DNA of 64,000 nt from Bdellovibrionales bacterium (GTDB taxonomy: Bacteria > Bdellovibrionota > Bdellovibrionia > Bdellovibrionales > UBA1609). Shown here one piece after another: positions 1 to 8,175 of the stretch. The translations under genes were made by a program, and so were the position numbers. The notes under the pieces were generated by a model, which had not been told where the DNA came from, did not search any database, and worked only from the letters and a program-made list of their open reading frames with translations. Each line of letters opens with the position of its first letter. Position 1 is the stretch's first letter. Location: the NCBI GenBank assembly GCA_020628165.1, contig JAHDFM010000001.1, positions 155,163 through 219,162 on the forward strand. Direction: 5' to 3'.

Positions 1-263
1 AGTACAAAAATAAGTGTGAGTGTTTTCATGTAGGTAATTGTAATATTTTAGTTTTTGTCTCTCAACTAATAGGCGTATGAGACATCAGCAGCTGTACCAA
101 GGGCCAGGTTCAATAACTCACCAGGTCAACTGTGCTTGCGTGTATAGATCATATAATTATTGCTTGAACAGTGACAATTTCTTTACAAGTAGATGACATT
201 GTAAAATAAATGCTGTGAAATAATGAAACCGTATTTATAGTCTAATTTCAAAAGAGGTTAATA
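1..263. other. Intergenic leader before dsbA-like gene
   Basis: No convincing gene is seen on either strand. A weak inverted repeat (TGTCTC at 56-61 with GAGACA at 79-84) is present. The stretch 182-226 is AT-rich and could hold a promoter for the downstream gene, but no clear -35/-10 pair stands out. A purine-rich ribosome binding site (AAAAGAGG) lies a few bases before the ATG at 264. Confidence 0.4.
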
Positions 264-1019
264 ATGAAGTTAAAAATTGTCTTACTAGCATTGTTACTTG
301 GAGTGACAACGTCTTGTTCAAAAATGGTTGAGGATGCGATCAAAAATAACCCTGAAATCGTATTTAAGGCTATTGAATCTAAGCCAAAAGAGTTTTTTGA
401 AACCATTCAAAAAGCACAGATGGAAGCTCAAAAAGTAGCTCAAGAGCAAGCTTCAAAAGAGATGGAAAAACAACTTGAAGGTGAGTTTAAAAACCCTAAA
501 AAGCCTGTTATCGAACCGGACCGTGCTGTTTTTGGTAATAAGAATGCACCCATCACAATAGTTGAGTACTCTGACTTTCAGTGCCCTTACTGTGCGAGAG
601 CCGCCAATACAATGAATGAAGTTTTTGCTAAATATGGCGATAAAGTTAACTTAGTTTATAAGCACTTGCCATTCAAAAGATTTGCTGAGCCTGCAGCGAG
701 ATATTATGAAGCCATTGCAATGCAAGATGCTGGCAAAGCTAAAAAGTTTCACGATATTCTTTATGCAAATCAACCTAAAATCAATGGTGGTGAAGACTAC
801 TTAAAGTCTGTTGCTAAAGAGGTCGGTGCTAATTTGGCTAAGGTTGAAAAAGACAAAAACTCTGACACTGTAACAAAAAGAATTAACGCAGACCGTGCTG
901 AGGCTGAGAAGTTTCAGATATCAGGAACACCTGGTTTTATCGTTAACGGTGTGACAGTAAAGGGTGCTTATCCTTTAGATCATTTTGTAAAAATCATTGA
1001 TCGCCATCTTAAAAAGTAA
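264..1019 (+). CDS. DsbA-family thiol:disulfide oxidoreductase lipoprotein
   Basis: The 251-residue product starts with a lipoprotein signal peptide ending in the lipobox TTSC, so Cys18 should be lipidated and the protein anchored on the periplasmic side. Residues 30-80 are a charged Lys/Glu/Gln helical stalk. Residues 85-250 form a DsbA-like thioredoxin domain with the redox motif CPYC (Cys107, Cys110) and a TP dipeptide at Pro223 in the expected cis-proline position. The family oxidises or isomerises disulfides in exported proteins. The CPYC dipeptide is common in the Thioredoxin_4/BdbD-like branch. No DsbB partner is seen nearby. The gene is monocistronic, with a good terminator directly behind it. 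Oxidase versus isomerase role cannot be decided from sequence. Confidence 0.9.
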   Translation: MKLKIVLLALLLGVTTSCSKMVEDAIKNNPEIVFKAIESKPKEFFETIQKAQMEAQKVAQEQASKEMEKQLEGEFKNPKKPVIEPDRAVFGNKNAPITIVEYSDFQCPYCARAANTMNEVFAKYGDKVNLVYKHLPFKRFAEPAARYYEAIAMQDAGKAKKFHDILYANQPKINGGEDYLKSVAKEVGANLAKVEKDKNSDTVTKRINADRAEAEKFQISGTPGFIVNGVTVKGAYPLDHFVKIIDRHLKK

Positions 1020-1041
1020 TTTTTATATAAAAGAAAAATCA

Positions 1042-1073
1042 AAAAAAGCTCCTATCACGGGAGCTTTTTTTTT
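1042..1073 (+). terminator. Rho-independent terminator after dsbA-like gene
   Basis: An AGCTCC/GGGAGCT stem extended by flanking A and T runs (A-tract before, at least eight T after) lies 25 bases behind the stop codon. The A/T tracts make it potentially active in both directions. Confidence 0.85.
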
Positions 1074-1095
1074 GCTCTTATCGAACAAAGTGCAA

Positions 1096-1121
1096 TCATC
1101 CAGAGGGAAGCAAAGGACCTC
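1096..1121 (+). repeat. Dispersed intergenic repeat, copy 1
   Basis: A copy of a roughly 26-bp element whose ends read ATCATCCAGA and AAAGGACCTC. It resembles copies near 35.5 kb and 58.6-59.2 kb, all between genes. This copy has AGCAAAGG instead of the usual AGCGAAGG. Confidence 0.55.
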
Positions 1122-1163
1122 AAGAAACAATAACTAACTCAACGAACAGTAAGTAACATTAAA

Positions 1164-1230
1164 TTAAAAAATATCATTCACTATTTTGTGCCAACATCCT
1201 TCGCATCGCACAGGATGATATTTTTTTAAT
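1164..1230 (-). terminator. Long AT-rich stem-loop after sfsA, enclosing a repeat copy
   Basis: The outer arms AAAAAATATCAT (about 1166-1177) and ATGATATTTTTTT (about 1215-1227) can pair. Inside, ATCCT and AGGAT form a second stem around a degenerate, minus-strand copy of the dispersed repeat (1194-1218). It lies a few bases behind the sfsA stop codon and ends in an A/T tract, so it could terminate sfsA transcription. Confidence 0.5.
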
Positions 1231-1233
1231 GAG

Positions 1234-1989
1234 TTATAGTTTTACTTTTAGTTTTTTGACAGGAAGTAGACTGACTTCTGTTTTGCTAATATTACATTCA
1301 AGGGCTGTGATTTTGAGGCCTAGCTTTTTAGCTGCTTTTAAGGCGCTAGCGTAGTCGGGGTCAATTTCAACAGCTGGTGAAAAGACATTGCAGTCGGTAC
1401 GTTGAATTGTAAAAACAAGTTCACAGGTGTGGCCTTGTTCGATCAATTCAACAAGCTCATGAACGTGTTTTAAAGCCCGCTTTGAAACTGCGTCTGGAAA
1501 CAATGCTGTTTCGCCTTCAGCGTAGGTTACGTTTTTAACTTCTACAAAATGAAAAGAACTTCCATTTTCAGTCAATTGTTTAAGGTCAGAAATCTTTTTA
1601 GCTTCCACTAAAATAGGGTCATTGCCAAAAACCAAATCTACTCGAGTTTTGTCATGAATTTTAACTTCATTGCGAGCGTATTTATATTTTTTCCACGGCG
1701 TGTGTTCTTTGCTGTCATAAAGTTCTCTTACGATCTTATTCGGGAGTTGTGTGTTGACTCCAACCCATGAATTTTTAGTTTTGATCATTTGAAGTGTGTA
1801 TTTCAGTTTTCTCTTTGGGTCGTCAGACACTGAAACGTAGCAATCGGCATCTTCGATGATGCAAGATTTTAAGCTGCCTGTGTTGGGAACATGGGCTGTT
1901 TCGATGTTTTTTTCAAAATCAATGTCGGCGAAAAAGCGTTTATATCTTTTTTTAAATTTAGCTTTTTTTAAGGGGCTGGGAAACTTCAT
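1234..1989 (-). CDS. sfsA: SfsA family protein (sugar fermentation stimulation homologue)
   Basis: The 251-residue product matches the SfsA family over its length. The N-terminal part has the family's VPNTGSL stretch (normally CPNTGSM-like) and GVNTQLPN. The C-terminal part has the conserved VEVKNVTY strand and the FPDAVSKRALKH segment, which are the nuclease-like (PD-(D/E)XK-type) core signatures of the family. I chose the ATG at 1989 because GAGG lies 6-7 bases upstream. An upstream in-frame ATG at 2079 would add 30 residues not typical of the family and has no ribosome binding site. The biochemical role of SfsA is unsettled: E. coli work links it to maltose metabolism and DNA binding. It is transcribed away from lipA across a shared 233-bp region. 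Confidence 0.88.
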   Translation of the reverse strand: MKFPSPLKKAKFKKRYKRFFADIDFEKNIETAHVPNTGSLKSCIIEDADCYVSVSDDPKRKLKYTLQMIKTKNSWVGVNTQLPNKIVRELYDSKEHTPWKKYKYARNEVKIHDKTRVDLVFGNDPILVEAKKISDLKQLTENGSSFHFVEVKNVTYAEGETALFPDAVSKRALKHVHELVELIEQGHTCELVFTIQRTDCNVFSPAVEIDPDYASALKAAKKLGLKITALECNISKTEVSLLPVKKLKVKL

Positions 1990-2114
1990 TGGTGACCTCG
2001 TAGGTGAATCAATTACAGCCCAAAATTGACAAAAATTTGCTAAGAAGTAAACCTCTAAATCATATTGATTTCTAGGCACTTACTAACACCTTAAAATAAC
2101 CCTGAAGCCTCTGA

Positions 2115-2128
2115 TGTGACGCATCACA
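2115..2128. promoter_or_regulatory. Palindrome TGTGA-N4-TCACA, CRP/FNR-like operator candidate
   Basis: The half-sites TGTGA and TCACA are separated by CGCA. CRP sites have the same half-sites with six bases between, and FNR-type sites have a four-base spacer. The centre lies about 60 bases upstream of the predicted lipA transcription start, a usual position for a class I activator. The identity of the regulator is unknown. Confidence 0.4.
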
Positions 2129-2145
2129 AGTGAGTGTTAAGCGAG

Positions 2146-2174
2146 TTGCTTGTCCCGCCTTTTCCACCTATAAA
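2146..2174 (+). promoter_or_regulatory. Sigma70-like promoter of the lipA operon
   Basis: TTGCTT (2146-2151) and TATAAA (2169-2174) are separated by 17 bases. The start of transcription would be near 2181, leaving a leader of about 40 bases before the TTG start of lipA. Confidence 0.55.
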
Positions 2175-2222
2175 ACTGTAATAAATACAGCGATTCACTT
2201 TTAAATGAACGAGGGTGTTAAA

Positions 2223-3143
2223 TTGAAAGATCAACAGCTCAAAATGCGCAAACCTAAGTGGCTCAAAATCAAACCGCCAAGTGGTGAAAAGTATTTAAAC
2301 ATAAAAAAATTATCTTCAGAGCTCAACATCGCAACTGTTTGCCAAGAGGCTAGATGTCCAAACATGGCCGAGTGTTGGGGAGGTGGCACCGCCACTTTTA
2401 TGCTCATGGGCGAAGTTTGTACACGTGGTTGTCGTTTTTGTTCAGTAAAAACAGGAAACCCAAAAGGTGTTTTAGATCACGACGAACCTAAAAAGTTAGC
2501 TTATGCCATTTCAAAGATGGGTCTCGATTATGTCGTTCTAACAAGTGTTGACAGGGATGATCTCGAGGATGAAGGCTCTGGCCACTTTGCAAAATCAGTT
2601 CAGATGGTCAAAGAGTTAAAACCTAACATCATCGTTGAAGTTTTAACTCCAGACTTTCACGGAAAAACAGATCTAATTAAAAAGTTAGTCGAAGCAAAAC
2701 CAGATGTTTTTGCTCACAACATAGAAACCGTCAGAAGTTTAACCAAAAGAGTTCGTGACCCAAGAGCAGGTTACGACCTTTCACTCAATGTGCTCAAGCA
2801 AGTGAAAGAAATAGACCCGACTCGTTACACCAAAACATCAATCATGCTGGGCCTCGGTGAAACTGACGAAGAAGTCATGCAGGCTTTAAAAGATTTACGC
2901 GACATTCATTGTGACGTGGTGACATTCGGACAGTACTTACAACCAACGAAGTATAAGCTTAAGGTGGAAGAGTACATCACTCCTGAAAAATTTGATTGGT
3001 GGAAAAAGGTGTCTGAAGATATGGGCTTTCTATATGTAGCTAGTGGGCCACTTGTTCGCAGCTCTTACAAAGCTGGTGAATATTTTATGAAAGGTGTTAT
3101 TGAAAAAAATCGATTACAAGAACAACAACAAGTGAGGATATGA
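2223..3143 (+). CDS. lipA: Lipoyl synthase
   Basis: LipA is the radical SAM enzyme that inserts two sulfurs into protein-bound octanoyl groups, giving the lipoyl cofactor of 2-oxoacid dehydrogenases. Both iron-sulfur motifs are visible: the family-specific CX4CX5C (Cys40, Cys45, Cys51) that holds the sacrificial auxiliary cluster, and the radical SAM CX3CX2C (Cys66, Cys70, Cys73). The C-terminal GPLVRSSYKA is also typical. I place the start at the TTG at 2223 (306 residues), because GAGGG sits seven bases before it. The in-frame ATG at 2205 has no ribosome binding site. It is the first gene of a lipA-E2-lpdA-lipB operon, and the E2 ORF begins immediately after its stop codon. Confidence 0.95.
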   Translation: MKDQQLKMRKPKWLKIKPPSGEKYLNIKKLSSELNIATVCQEARCPNMAECWGGGTATFMLMGEVCTRGCRFCSVKTGNPKGVLDHDEPKKLAYAISKMGLDYVVLTSVDRDDLEDEGSGHFAKSVQMVKELKPNIIVEVLTPDFHGKTDLIKKLVEAKPDVFAHNIETVRSLTKRVRDPRAGYDLSLNVLKQVKEIDPTRYTKTSIMLGLGETDEEVMQALKDLRDIHCDVVTFGQYLQPTKYKLKVEEYITPEKFDWWKKVSEDMGFLYVASGPLVRSSYKAGEYFMKGVIEKNRLQEQQQVRI

Positions 3144-4433
3144 ATGTCTATTGAAAATGTGAATTTACCAGATATTGGAGAAGGTGTTACTGAAGGGGAA
3201 ATGGTCAGCTGGCTTGTCGCCGTTGGTGACAGCGTCGAAGTCGATCAGCCTGTAGCAGAAATTATGACTGATAAAGCCACTGTTGAGGTTCCAAGTCCGA
3301 TTGCTGGTACTGTTAAAGAGCTTCTTGTTAGTGAGGGAGATGTTGTTCCTATTGAAACTGCAATGCTTAAAGTAGATACCGCTGGAGCAAGTGCTAGCGC
3401 TGCTGCAGCTCCTAAAACAGCACCAGCAGAGCCTGTAGCTAACGAACCAGTGGCCGCTGCTGCGCCAACTCCGGCGGCGAATGTTGCATCAACTTCAACA
3501 ATTCAACCTCCTGTTGCTTCATCAAAAGTATTGGCGACTCCAAGCACACGCCGTTTAGCTCGAGAGTTAAACATTGACATCAACAACATTCCTGGTTCTG
3601 GTCTTGCTGGTAGAGTCACTCGTGATGACGTGCTCAGTAAGAGTAATGGTGCAGGTGCCGTGTCTGCAGGGACACCAATGATGAAAATGCCTGAAATTAA
3701 AGTGCCACAATTTAACGGTTCAGCAACTGGTGGTGAAGAGAGAGTTCCACTGCGTGGAATTCGTCGCAAGATTGCACAGCAAATGCAAATGACTAAGCAG
3801 GTAGTTCCGCACTTCACATTGATGGATGAAGCGAATGTCACCGAGCTTTATAAAACACGTAAAAAGGTCAAAGAGATTGGTGCAAGTTACGGGGTTAAGG
3901 TGACTTATCTTCCATTTATAATGAAAGCTCTCATCGCTACCATGCGTGAGTTCCCAATGTTCAATGCTAGCATTGATGATAATGCCGAAGAGATTGTTTA
4001 CAAAAAATACTTTAACATTGGTTTTGCGGCCGACACGCCACAAGGGCTTCTTGTTCCAGTTGTTAAAAATGCTGATCAAAAAACAATTTTACAATTGGCT
4101 CAAGAGATCACTGAACTTTCCAACAAGGCTCGCGATGGTAAGTTAGCCCTTGATGAAATGAAAGGCGCCTGCATTACTATCACTAACATTGGAAGTGTTG
4201 GCGGCACATACGCGACTCCTATCATTAACCACCCAGAAGTTGCGATTGTTGGTGTTTACAAAATGGTTGATAAGCCTGTGTTTATGGATGGCAAGTTCAA
4301 AGCTGCTAAAGTTATGAATTACACAGTGACTGCGGATCACAGGTTGATTGACGGTGCAGTTGCCGCGAACTTTTTAAATGCTTTTTTCAAACGCATAGAA
4401 AATCCAAGCCACTTGTTGCTTGATATGATTTAA
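3144..4433 (+). CDS. 2-oxoacid dehydrogenase complex E2 (dihydrolipoyl acyltransferase)
   Basis: The 429-residue E2 subunit transfers acyl groups from E1 to CoA via a lipoyl arm. There is one lipoyl domain (about residues 3-78) with the modified Lys44 in TDKATVE. An Ala/Pro-rich linker follows (about 85-128), then a peripheral-subunit-binding domain (about 130-165), then the catalytic domain ending with the DHRLIDG motif (His399, Asp403). The TDKATVEVPSP lipoyl site is more like branched-chain or PdhC-type E2s than the E. coli pyruvate enzyme with its multiple lipoyl domains. No E1 gene is in the window, so the substrate (pyruvate versus branched-chain 2-oxoacids) is open. It sits between lipA, which makes its cofactor, and lpdA, its E3 partner. 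Confidence 0.93.
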   Translation: MSIENVNLPDIGEGVTEGEMVSWLVAVGDSVEVDQPVAEIMTDKATVEVPSPIAGTVKELLVSEGDVVPIETAMLKVDTAGASASAAAAPKTAPAEPVANEPVAAAAPTPAANVASTSTIQPPVASSKVLATPSTRRLARELNIDINNIPGSGLAGRVTRDDVLSKSNGAGAVSAGTPMMKMPEIKVPQFNGSATGGEERVPLRGIRRKIAQQMQMTKQVVPHFTLMDEANVTELYKTRKKVKEIGASYGVKVTYLPFIMKALIATMREFPMFNASIDDNAEEIVYKKYFNIGFAADTPQGLLVPVVKNADQKTILQLAQEITELSNKARDGKLALDEMKGACITITNIGSVGGTYATPIINHPEVAIVGVYKMVDKPVFMDGKFKAAKVMNYTVTADHRLIDGAVAANFLNAFFKRIENPSHLLLDMI

Positions 4434-4452
4434 TTTTTGCGAGGTATGTATT

Positions 4453-5904
4453 ATGGCAAATAAGTATGATGTATGTGTTATTGGTGCTGGCCCTGGTGGG
4501 TATGTTGCTGCTATTCGCAGTGCACAGCTTGGATTTAAAACAGCGATCATTGAACGAGAGGCCCTTGGTGGTGTTTGTCTCAACGTTGGATGCATTCCTT
4601 CAAAGGCAATGATCACTGCCGCTCATTTTTTACATAAAGCTCAGCACGAAGCCCCTAAAATGGGAATCAATATTTCAGGTATTGACTTAGATATGGGAAA
4701 GTTGGTTGATTGGAAACAATCAGTTTGCGATCGCATGTCGAAAGGTGTGGAGCAACTCCTTAAAGGTAATAAAGCCACTATTATTTCTGGTGAAGCCACT
4801 TTTAAAAATCAAACCACTTTGAGTGTTAAAAGCAGTAAAGGCACTGAAGAGGTAACGGCCGATAAGTTCATCATTGCGACAGGTTCAAGGCCTATCGAAA
4901 TTCCAGGCTTTAAAATTGATGAAAACGAAGTGTGCTCATCCACTGGTGCTCTTGCAATGACAGAACTTCCCAAAAAAGTTGTTGTTATTGGTGGTGGTTA
5001 TATTGGTCTTGAGATCAGCTCTTATTTGGCAAAGCTCGGCAGTGAAGTTGAAATTCTTGAAGCCAGTGATGCTTTACTCACAGGTGTCGCTGACAAAGAC
5101 TGTGTTCAAGTGGTTGCGAGAAAATTAAAAAAGTTAGGTGTTAAGGTAAACTTTAATACCTTTGCAAAAAAGTACGTCAAAAAAGGCAAGTCTTTTGAAA
5201 TCACGGCAGAAGTGAAGGGCAAAGAAACTGTTTTTGCTGCTGATAAAATTTTACTCACAGTTGGACGCAAACCAAATTCAGACCAAATGGGTTTGGATAA
5301 AATTGGCATCGAACTAGATCAACACGGCTTTATTAAAGTGGATCCGCAAATGAAAACCAATTTAGCAAACATCTATGCCATTGGAGACATTGCAGGTCAG
5401 CCAATGTTAGCTCACAAAGCTAGCCATGAAGGTGTGCTCGTTGCTGAAGTTCTTGCAGGTCAAAACAGAGTTTACGACGCTAAGACCGTGCCAGCTGTCA
5501 TTTTCACCGACCCTGAGATCGCTTCAGCGGGAATGCTTGAGAGCGAGTGCAAAGAGCAAGGTTACACCGACTTAAAGATCGCAAAATTTCCATTTGCTGC
5601 TAACGGCCGCGCCGTTTCTATGATGGAGCCAGACGGGTTTGTAAAGATGATTGCCGACAAGAAAACCAATGTTTTATTAGGTGTTCACATTGTTGGTCCG
5701 GAGGCGAGCAACTTAATCAGTGAAGCCGCTCTAGCCATTGAAATGGGTGCAAGGCTTGAAGACTTAGCTCTGACCATTCACCCTCACCCAACTTTAGGGG
5801 AGACAATGATGGAAGCGGCTGAGGCCACTCTAGGTCACGCCATTCACATGATTCAAAAACCTTTAAAATCTAAGAGCAACGGTGGACCAACTGCTCACGT
5901 CTAA
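4453..5904 (+). CDS. lpdA: Dihydrolipoyl dehydrogenase (E3)
   Basis: This is the 483-residue flavoprotein that reoxidises dihydrolipoyl groups with NAD+. An N-terminal FAD-binding GAGPGGY motif is followed by the redox-active disulfide GGVCLNVGCIPSK (Cys42, Cys47). A second dinucleotide-binding GGGYIGLE motif marks the NAD domain. ATGDIAG-type residues (YAIGDIAG) bind the flavin. The C-terminal HPHPTLGE provides the catalytic His445-Glu450 pair. All key residues are intact and the length is normal. It lies 19 bases after the E2 gene, with which it should form a complex, and overlaps lipB by 23 bases. Confidence 0.95.
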   Translation: MANKYDVCVIGAGPGGYVAAIRSAQLGFKTAIIEREALGGVCLNVGCIPSKAMITAAHFLHKAQHEAPKMGINISGIDLDMGKLVDWKQSVCDRMSKGVEQLLKGNKATIISGEATFKNQTTLSVKSSKGTEEVTADKFIIATGSRPIEIPGFKIDENEVCSSTGALAMTELPKKVVVIGGGYIGLEISSYLAKLGSEVEILEASDALLTGVADKDCVQVVARKLKKLGVKVNFNTFAKKYVKKGKSFEITAEVKGKETVFAADKILLTVGRKPNSDQMGLDKIGIELDQHGFIKVDPQMKTNLANIYAIGDIAGQPMLAHKASHEGVLVAEVLAGQNRVYDAKTVPAVIFTDPEIASAGMLESECKEQGYTDLKIAKFPFAANGRAVSMMEPDGFVKMIADKKTNVLLGVHIVGPEASNLISEAALAIEMGARLEDLALTIHPHPTLGETMMEAAEATLGHAIHMIQKPLKSKSNGGPTAHV

Positions 5905-6589
5905 CCTTACAGAGGGCAAGCTAACTGGCTTGCCTCAATTTCGCATTGTAGACTGGGGTCTCATTGATTACGAAAAGTCCAATGAGCAGCAACAGGAGCT
6001 GGTGAAGCAGGTTCACGAGTCAGGAGCTCCTGGTCAACTCATCTTTTGTAGCCATCCACCTTTGGTGAGTGTGGGACGGGCCACTCGTGACAGCGATGTT
6101 CATTCATGGTCAGGCCCTGTATTAAAAACTCCGCGTGGCGGTCGCGCCACTTACCACGGGCCTAATCAGTTAGTGATTTATCCTATCATGAATTTAAATT
6201 TCTCTGGCTATCAGAATTTTAAAAAAAGAGATGTGACCACATACCTAAGAACACTAGAAAAGGTAGTGATAGAAACACTAAAAGAAGTAGGACTTGATGC
6301 TTACCAACGCTGTGAAAAAATACAACATGGCGATGAGCAACTAGAAGCCACAGGTGTTTGGGTCAATGAAAAGAAAATTGCTTCGATTGGAGTGGCCATT
6401 CGAAGGTGGGTGTCTTACCATGGCATAGCCATAAACTTACATGACGATCCACAAGCCTTTTCTGGTATTAATCCTTGTGGGTTTTCATCATCTATTATGA
6501 CTAATGTTGAAAAAGAGTTAGGTCTGCCTGTAGACAATGAGCTCATAAAAGCTATTTTCACAAAGTCTTTCAAAAATTATTTTTCATAA
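5882..6589 (+). CDS. lipB: Octanoyl-[ACP]:protein N-octanoyltransferase
   Basis: LipB moves octanoate from acyl carrier protein onto the lipoyl-domain lysine, the step before LipA. The 235-residue product has the family signatures PRGGRATYHGPNQLV, the active-site lysine in KKIASIG (Lys165) and the catalytic cysteine in NPCG (Cys199). The start is a GTG inside the end of lpdA (23-bp overlap), which implies translational coupling. The operon therefore supplies both the lipoate assembly enzymes (LipA, LipB) and the proteins that use lipoate (E2, E3). Confidence 0.95.
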   Translation: MDQLLTSNLTEGKLTGLPQFRIVDWGLIDYEKSNEQQQELVKQVHESGAPGQLIFCSHPPLVSVGRATRDSDVHSWSGPVLKTPRGGRATYHGPNQLVIYPIMNLNFSGYQNFKKRDVTTYLRTLEKVVIETLKEVGLDAYQRCEKIQHGDEQLEATGVWVNEKKIASIGVAIRRWVSYHGIAINLHDDPQAFSGINPCGFSSSIMTNVEKELGLPVDNELIKAIFTKSFKNYFS

Positions 6590-6605
6590 GTTAAACTAAC
6601 AAACT

Positions 6606-7994
6606 ATGAAATTATTTAGTCTTCAAAATATCGTTGTTGTCTTATTTTTTTTTAATGTCTCTTGCACCTTAACCAATGAGAAAAATGCAGAGCAAACTCG
6701 GCTAACGTCTACTTCTGAGTCCAAAATATTTGATAGCTCTTTTGGAGTCGATGTCTATGTTAAGCAGTTATCAAGTGATAAGGAAAAAACCATGGTTCTC
6801 ATTCATGGTTTGGGGGATAGCGCTTCGCGAGACTGGTCAAAACTCGCGCCATTGTTTAAAGATAAATATCATGTGCTCATGATTGATCTACCTGGTTTTG
6901 GGAACTCAGGTGGAGAATTAAAGATAAAGCCCAATCCAGAAAGGTATGCCCGTTCGGTGCAAAAAATAATAGACCAATTTAAGCGGTCTGAAAAAGTCAT
7001 CATGGTAGGGCATTCGATGGGGGCAGCCATCACTTTGTCTTATCTGCATTTATTCCCTAATTTGGTTGAGAAAGCCATTTTGATTTCTACGGCAGGTGTT
7101 CTTGAAAGAACGGTTTATGCCAAAGAACTCACTCAACTAAATTCAAATCTTAAAGATAAAAACGGTATGGAGTTGCGCTATACAAATATATTTAATTCTT
7201 ACACAAATAAAATGAGTAATATGAGTTTAGAGCTCGTGAGTTATGCAGCTAAAGTGACTCGTAAATCTAGACGGAAATGGTTTGCAGATGACAAAAATAA
7301 AAATAGGGGAGGGGTCAACGTTCAAGCAGGCCTTGGCCTTATTAGGACAAACTTTGCTCCTGCCATTTTTATAAATGAAGTTGCAACTTTAATACTTTGG
7401 GGAGAGAAAGATCGAATCGCTTCTGGGCGTGTCAGTCAAATTTTAAATAACAATCTTAAAAATTCTGCCTTTCATGTGATTAAAAATAGTGGTCATGTGC
7501 CAATCAAAGAAAAACCAAGCGAAGTTTATAAAATTGCTACCAAGTGGCTAAGTACAAGCTACACGAGTCAAACAACTTCATTCCCAAACACTCAAGATAG
7601 CTATACTTGTAATAATTCATTACAACACAAAACAGTTACCGGAAGTTATGTTGAGGTGAATATCTTGAACTGTGAGAATCTGAAGCTTGAGAACATCACT
7701 ACAGAAAAACTGATAGTTTATGGTTCAAAATTGGAAGTCAATAATATGAAGATAACAAGTGATCGTTTGGCGGTGGATATTTACGACTCTTCGGTTAAAT
7801 TTACGAATTTAAAGATAAAGTCTAACGAAGGACTTAGTGTTAAAAAATCAAATATAGATATAGCTGGGGCTGATATAGATTATAAATACAGTCCTATAGA
7901 GGCTTTTGATACAGTAGTAAGGTGGTCAGTCAGCCGACTGAAGCAGCAGGGGAGTTCTAAAAATTTCTATAAACATGGTGAAGAGCACTATTGA
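6606..7994 (+). CDS. Alpha/beta-hydrolase lipoprotein with C-terminal beta-helix-like extension
   Basis: The 462-residue product has a lipoprotein signal ending in NVSC. Residues 55-325 form an alpha/beta-hydrolase fold. The oxyanion-side HGLGD motif and the nucleophile elbow GHSMGA (Ser137) are present. Asp269 in WGEKDR and His297 in NSGHVP complete a full catalytic triad, so it is probably an active esterase or lipase-like enzyme. Residues about 340-445 are unusual for the family: short, regularly alternating hydrophobic strands (LKLENI, KLIVYG, LEVNNMKI, VKFTNLKI, SNIDIAG) that look like turns of a small right-handed beta helix. It follows lipB by 16 bases and may be read through from that operon, though no functional link is evident. 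The substrate is unknown. Confidence 0.82.
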   Translation: MKLFSLQNIVVVLFFFNVSCTLTNEKNAEQTRLTSTSESKIFDSSFGVDVYVKQLSSDKEKTMVLIHGLGDSASRDWSKLAPLFKDKYHVLMIDLPGFGNSGGELKIKPNPERYARSVQKIIDQFKRSEKVIMVGHSMGAAITLSYLHLFPNLVEKAILISTAGVLERTVYAKELTQLNSNLKDKNGMELRYTNIFNSYTNKMSNMSLELVSYAAKVTRKSRRKWFADDKNKNRGGVNVQAGLGLIRTNFAPAIFINEVATLILWGEKDRIASGRVSQILNNNLKNSAFHVIKNSGHVPIKEKPSEVYKIATKWLSTSYTSQTTSFPNTQDSYTCNNSLQHKTVTGSYVEVNILNCENLKLENITTEKLIVYGSKLEVNNMKITSDRLAVDIYDSSVKFTNLKIKSNEGLSVKKSNIDIAGADIDYKYSPIEAFDTVVRWSVSRLKQQGSSKNFYKHGEEHY

Positions 7995-8175
7995 GATATA
8001 TTTGTCAAATTTTACTTTGTTAGTAAAAGTGTAATTACTTTTGAATTCTAGGCTGGAACTGTTGAATATGGCATTTGCAGGTGGCAAACAAAAATTGTCA
8101 TATGTCGCTTAATGACCTGTTTAAAGTGCCTAATTTACTCATCTAAGGCATAAAAATTGCCAATCATTAAGTATT
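7995..8175. other. Intergenic gap with a weak hairpin
   Basis: TTTTACT and AGTAAAA can pair around a five-base loop near 8010-8028, shortly after the hydrolase gene. No clear T-run follows, so a terminator is only possible. No ribosome binding site is visible before the ATG at 8176. Confidence 0.3.

Noticed and set aside
90..160. tRNA-like stretch (a GGTTCAAT segment) in the first intergenic region
   Set aside because: No cloverleaf pairing can be drawn around it and there is no acceptor stem or anticodon arm.
3503..3841. Reading frame on the minus strand inside the E2 gene (112 codons)
   Set aside because: It lies wholly within a conserved acyltransferase gene and has no family similarity or ribosome binding site. 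It is a shadow of the real gene.
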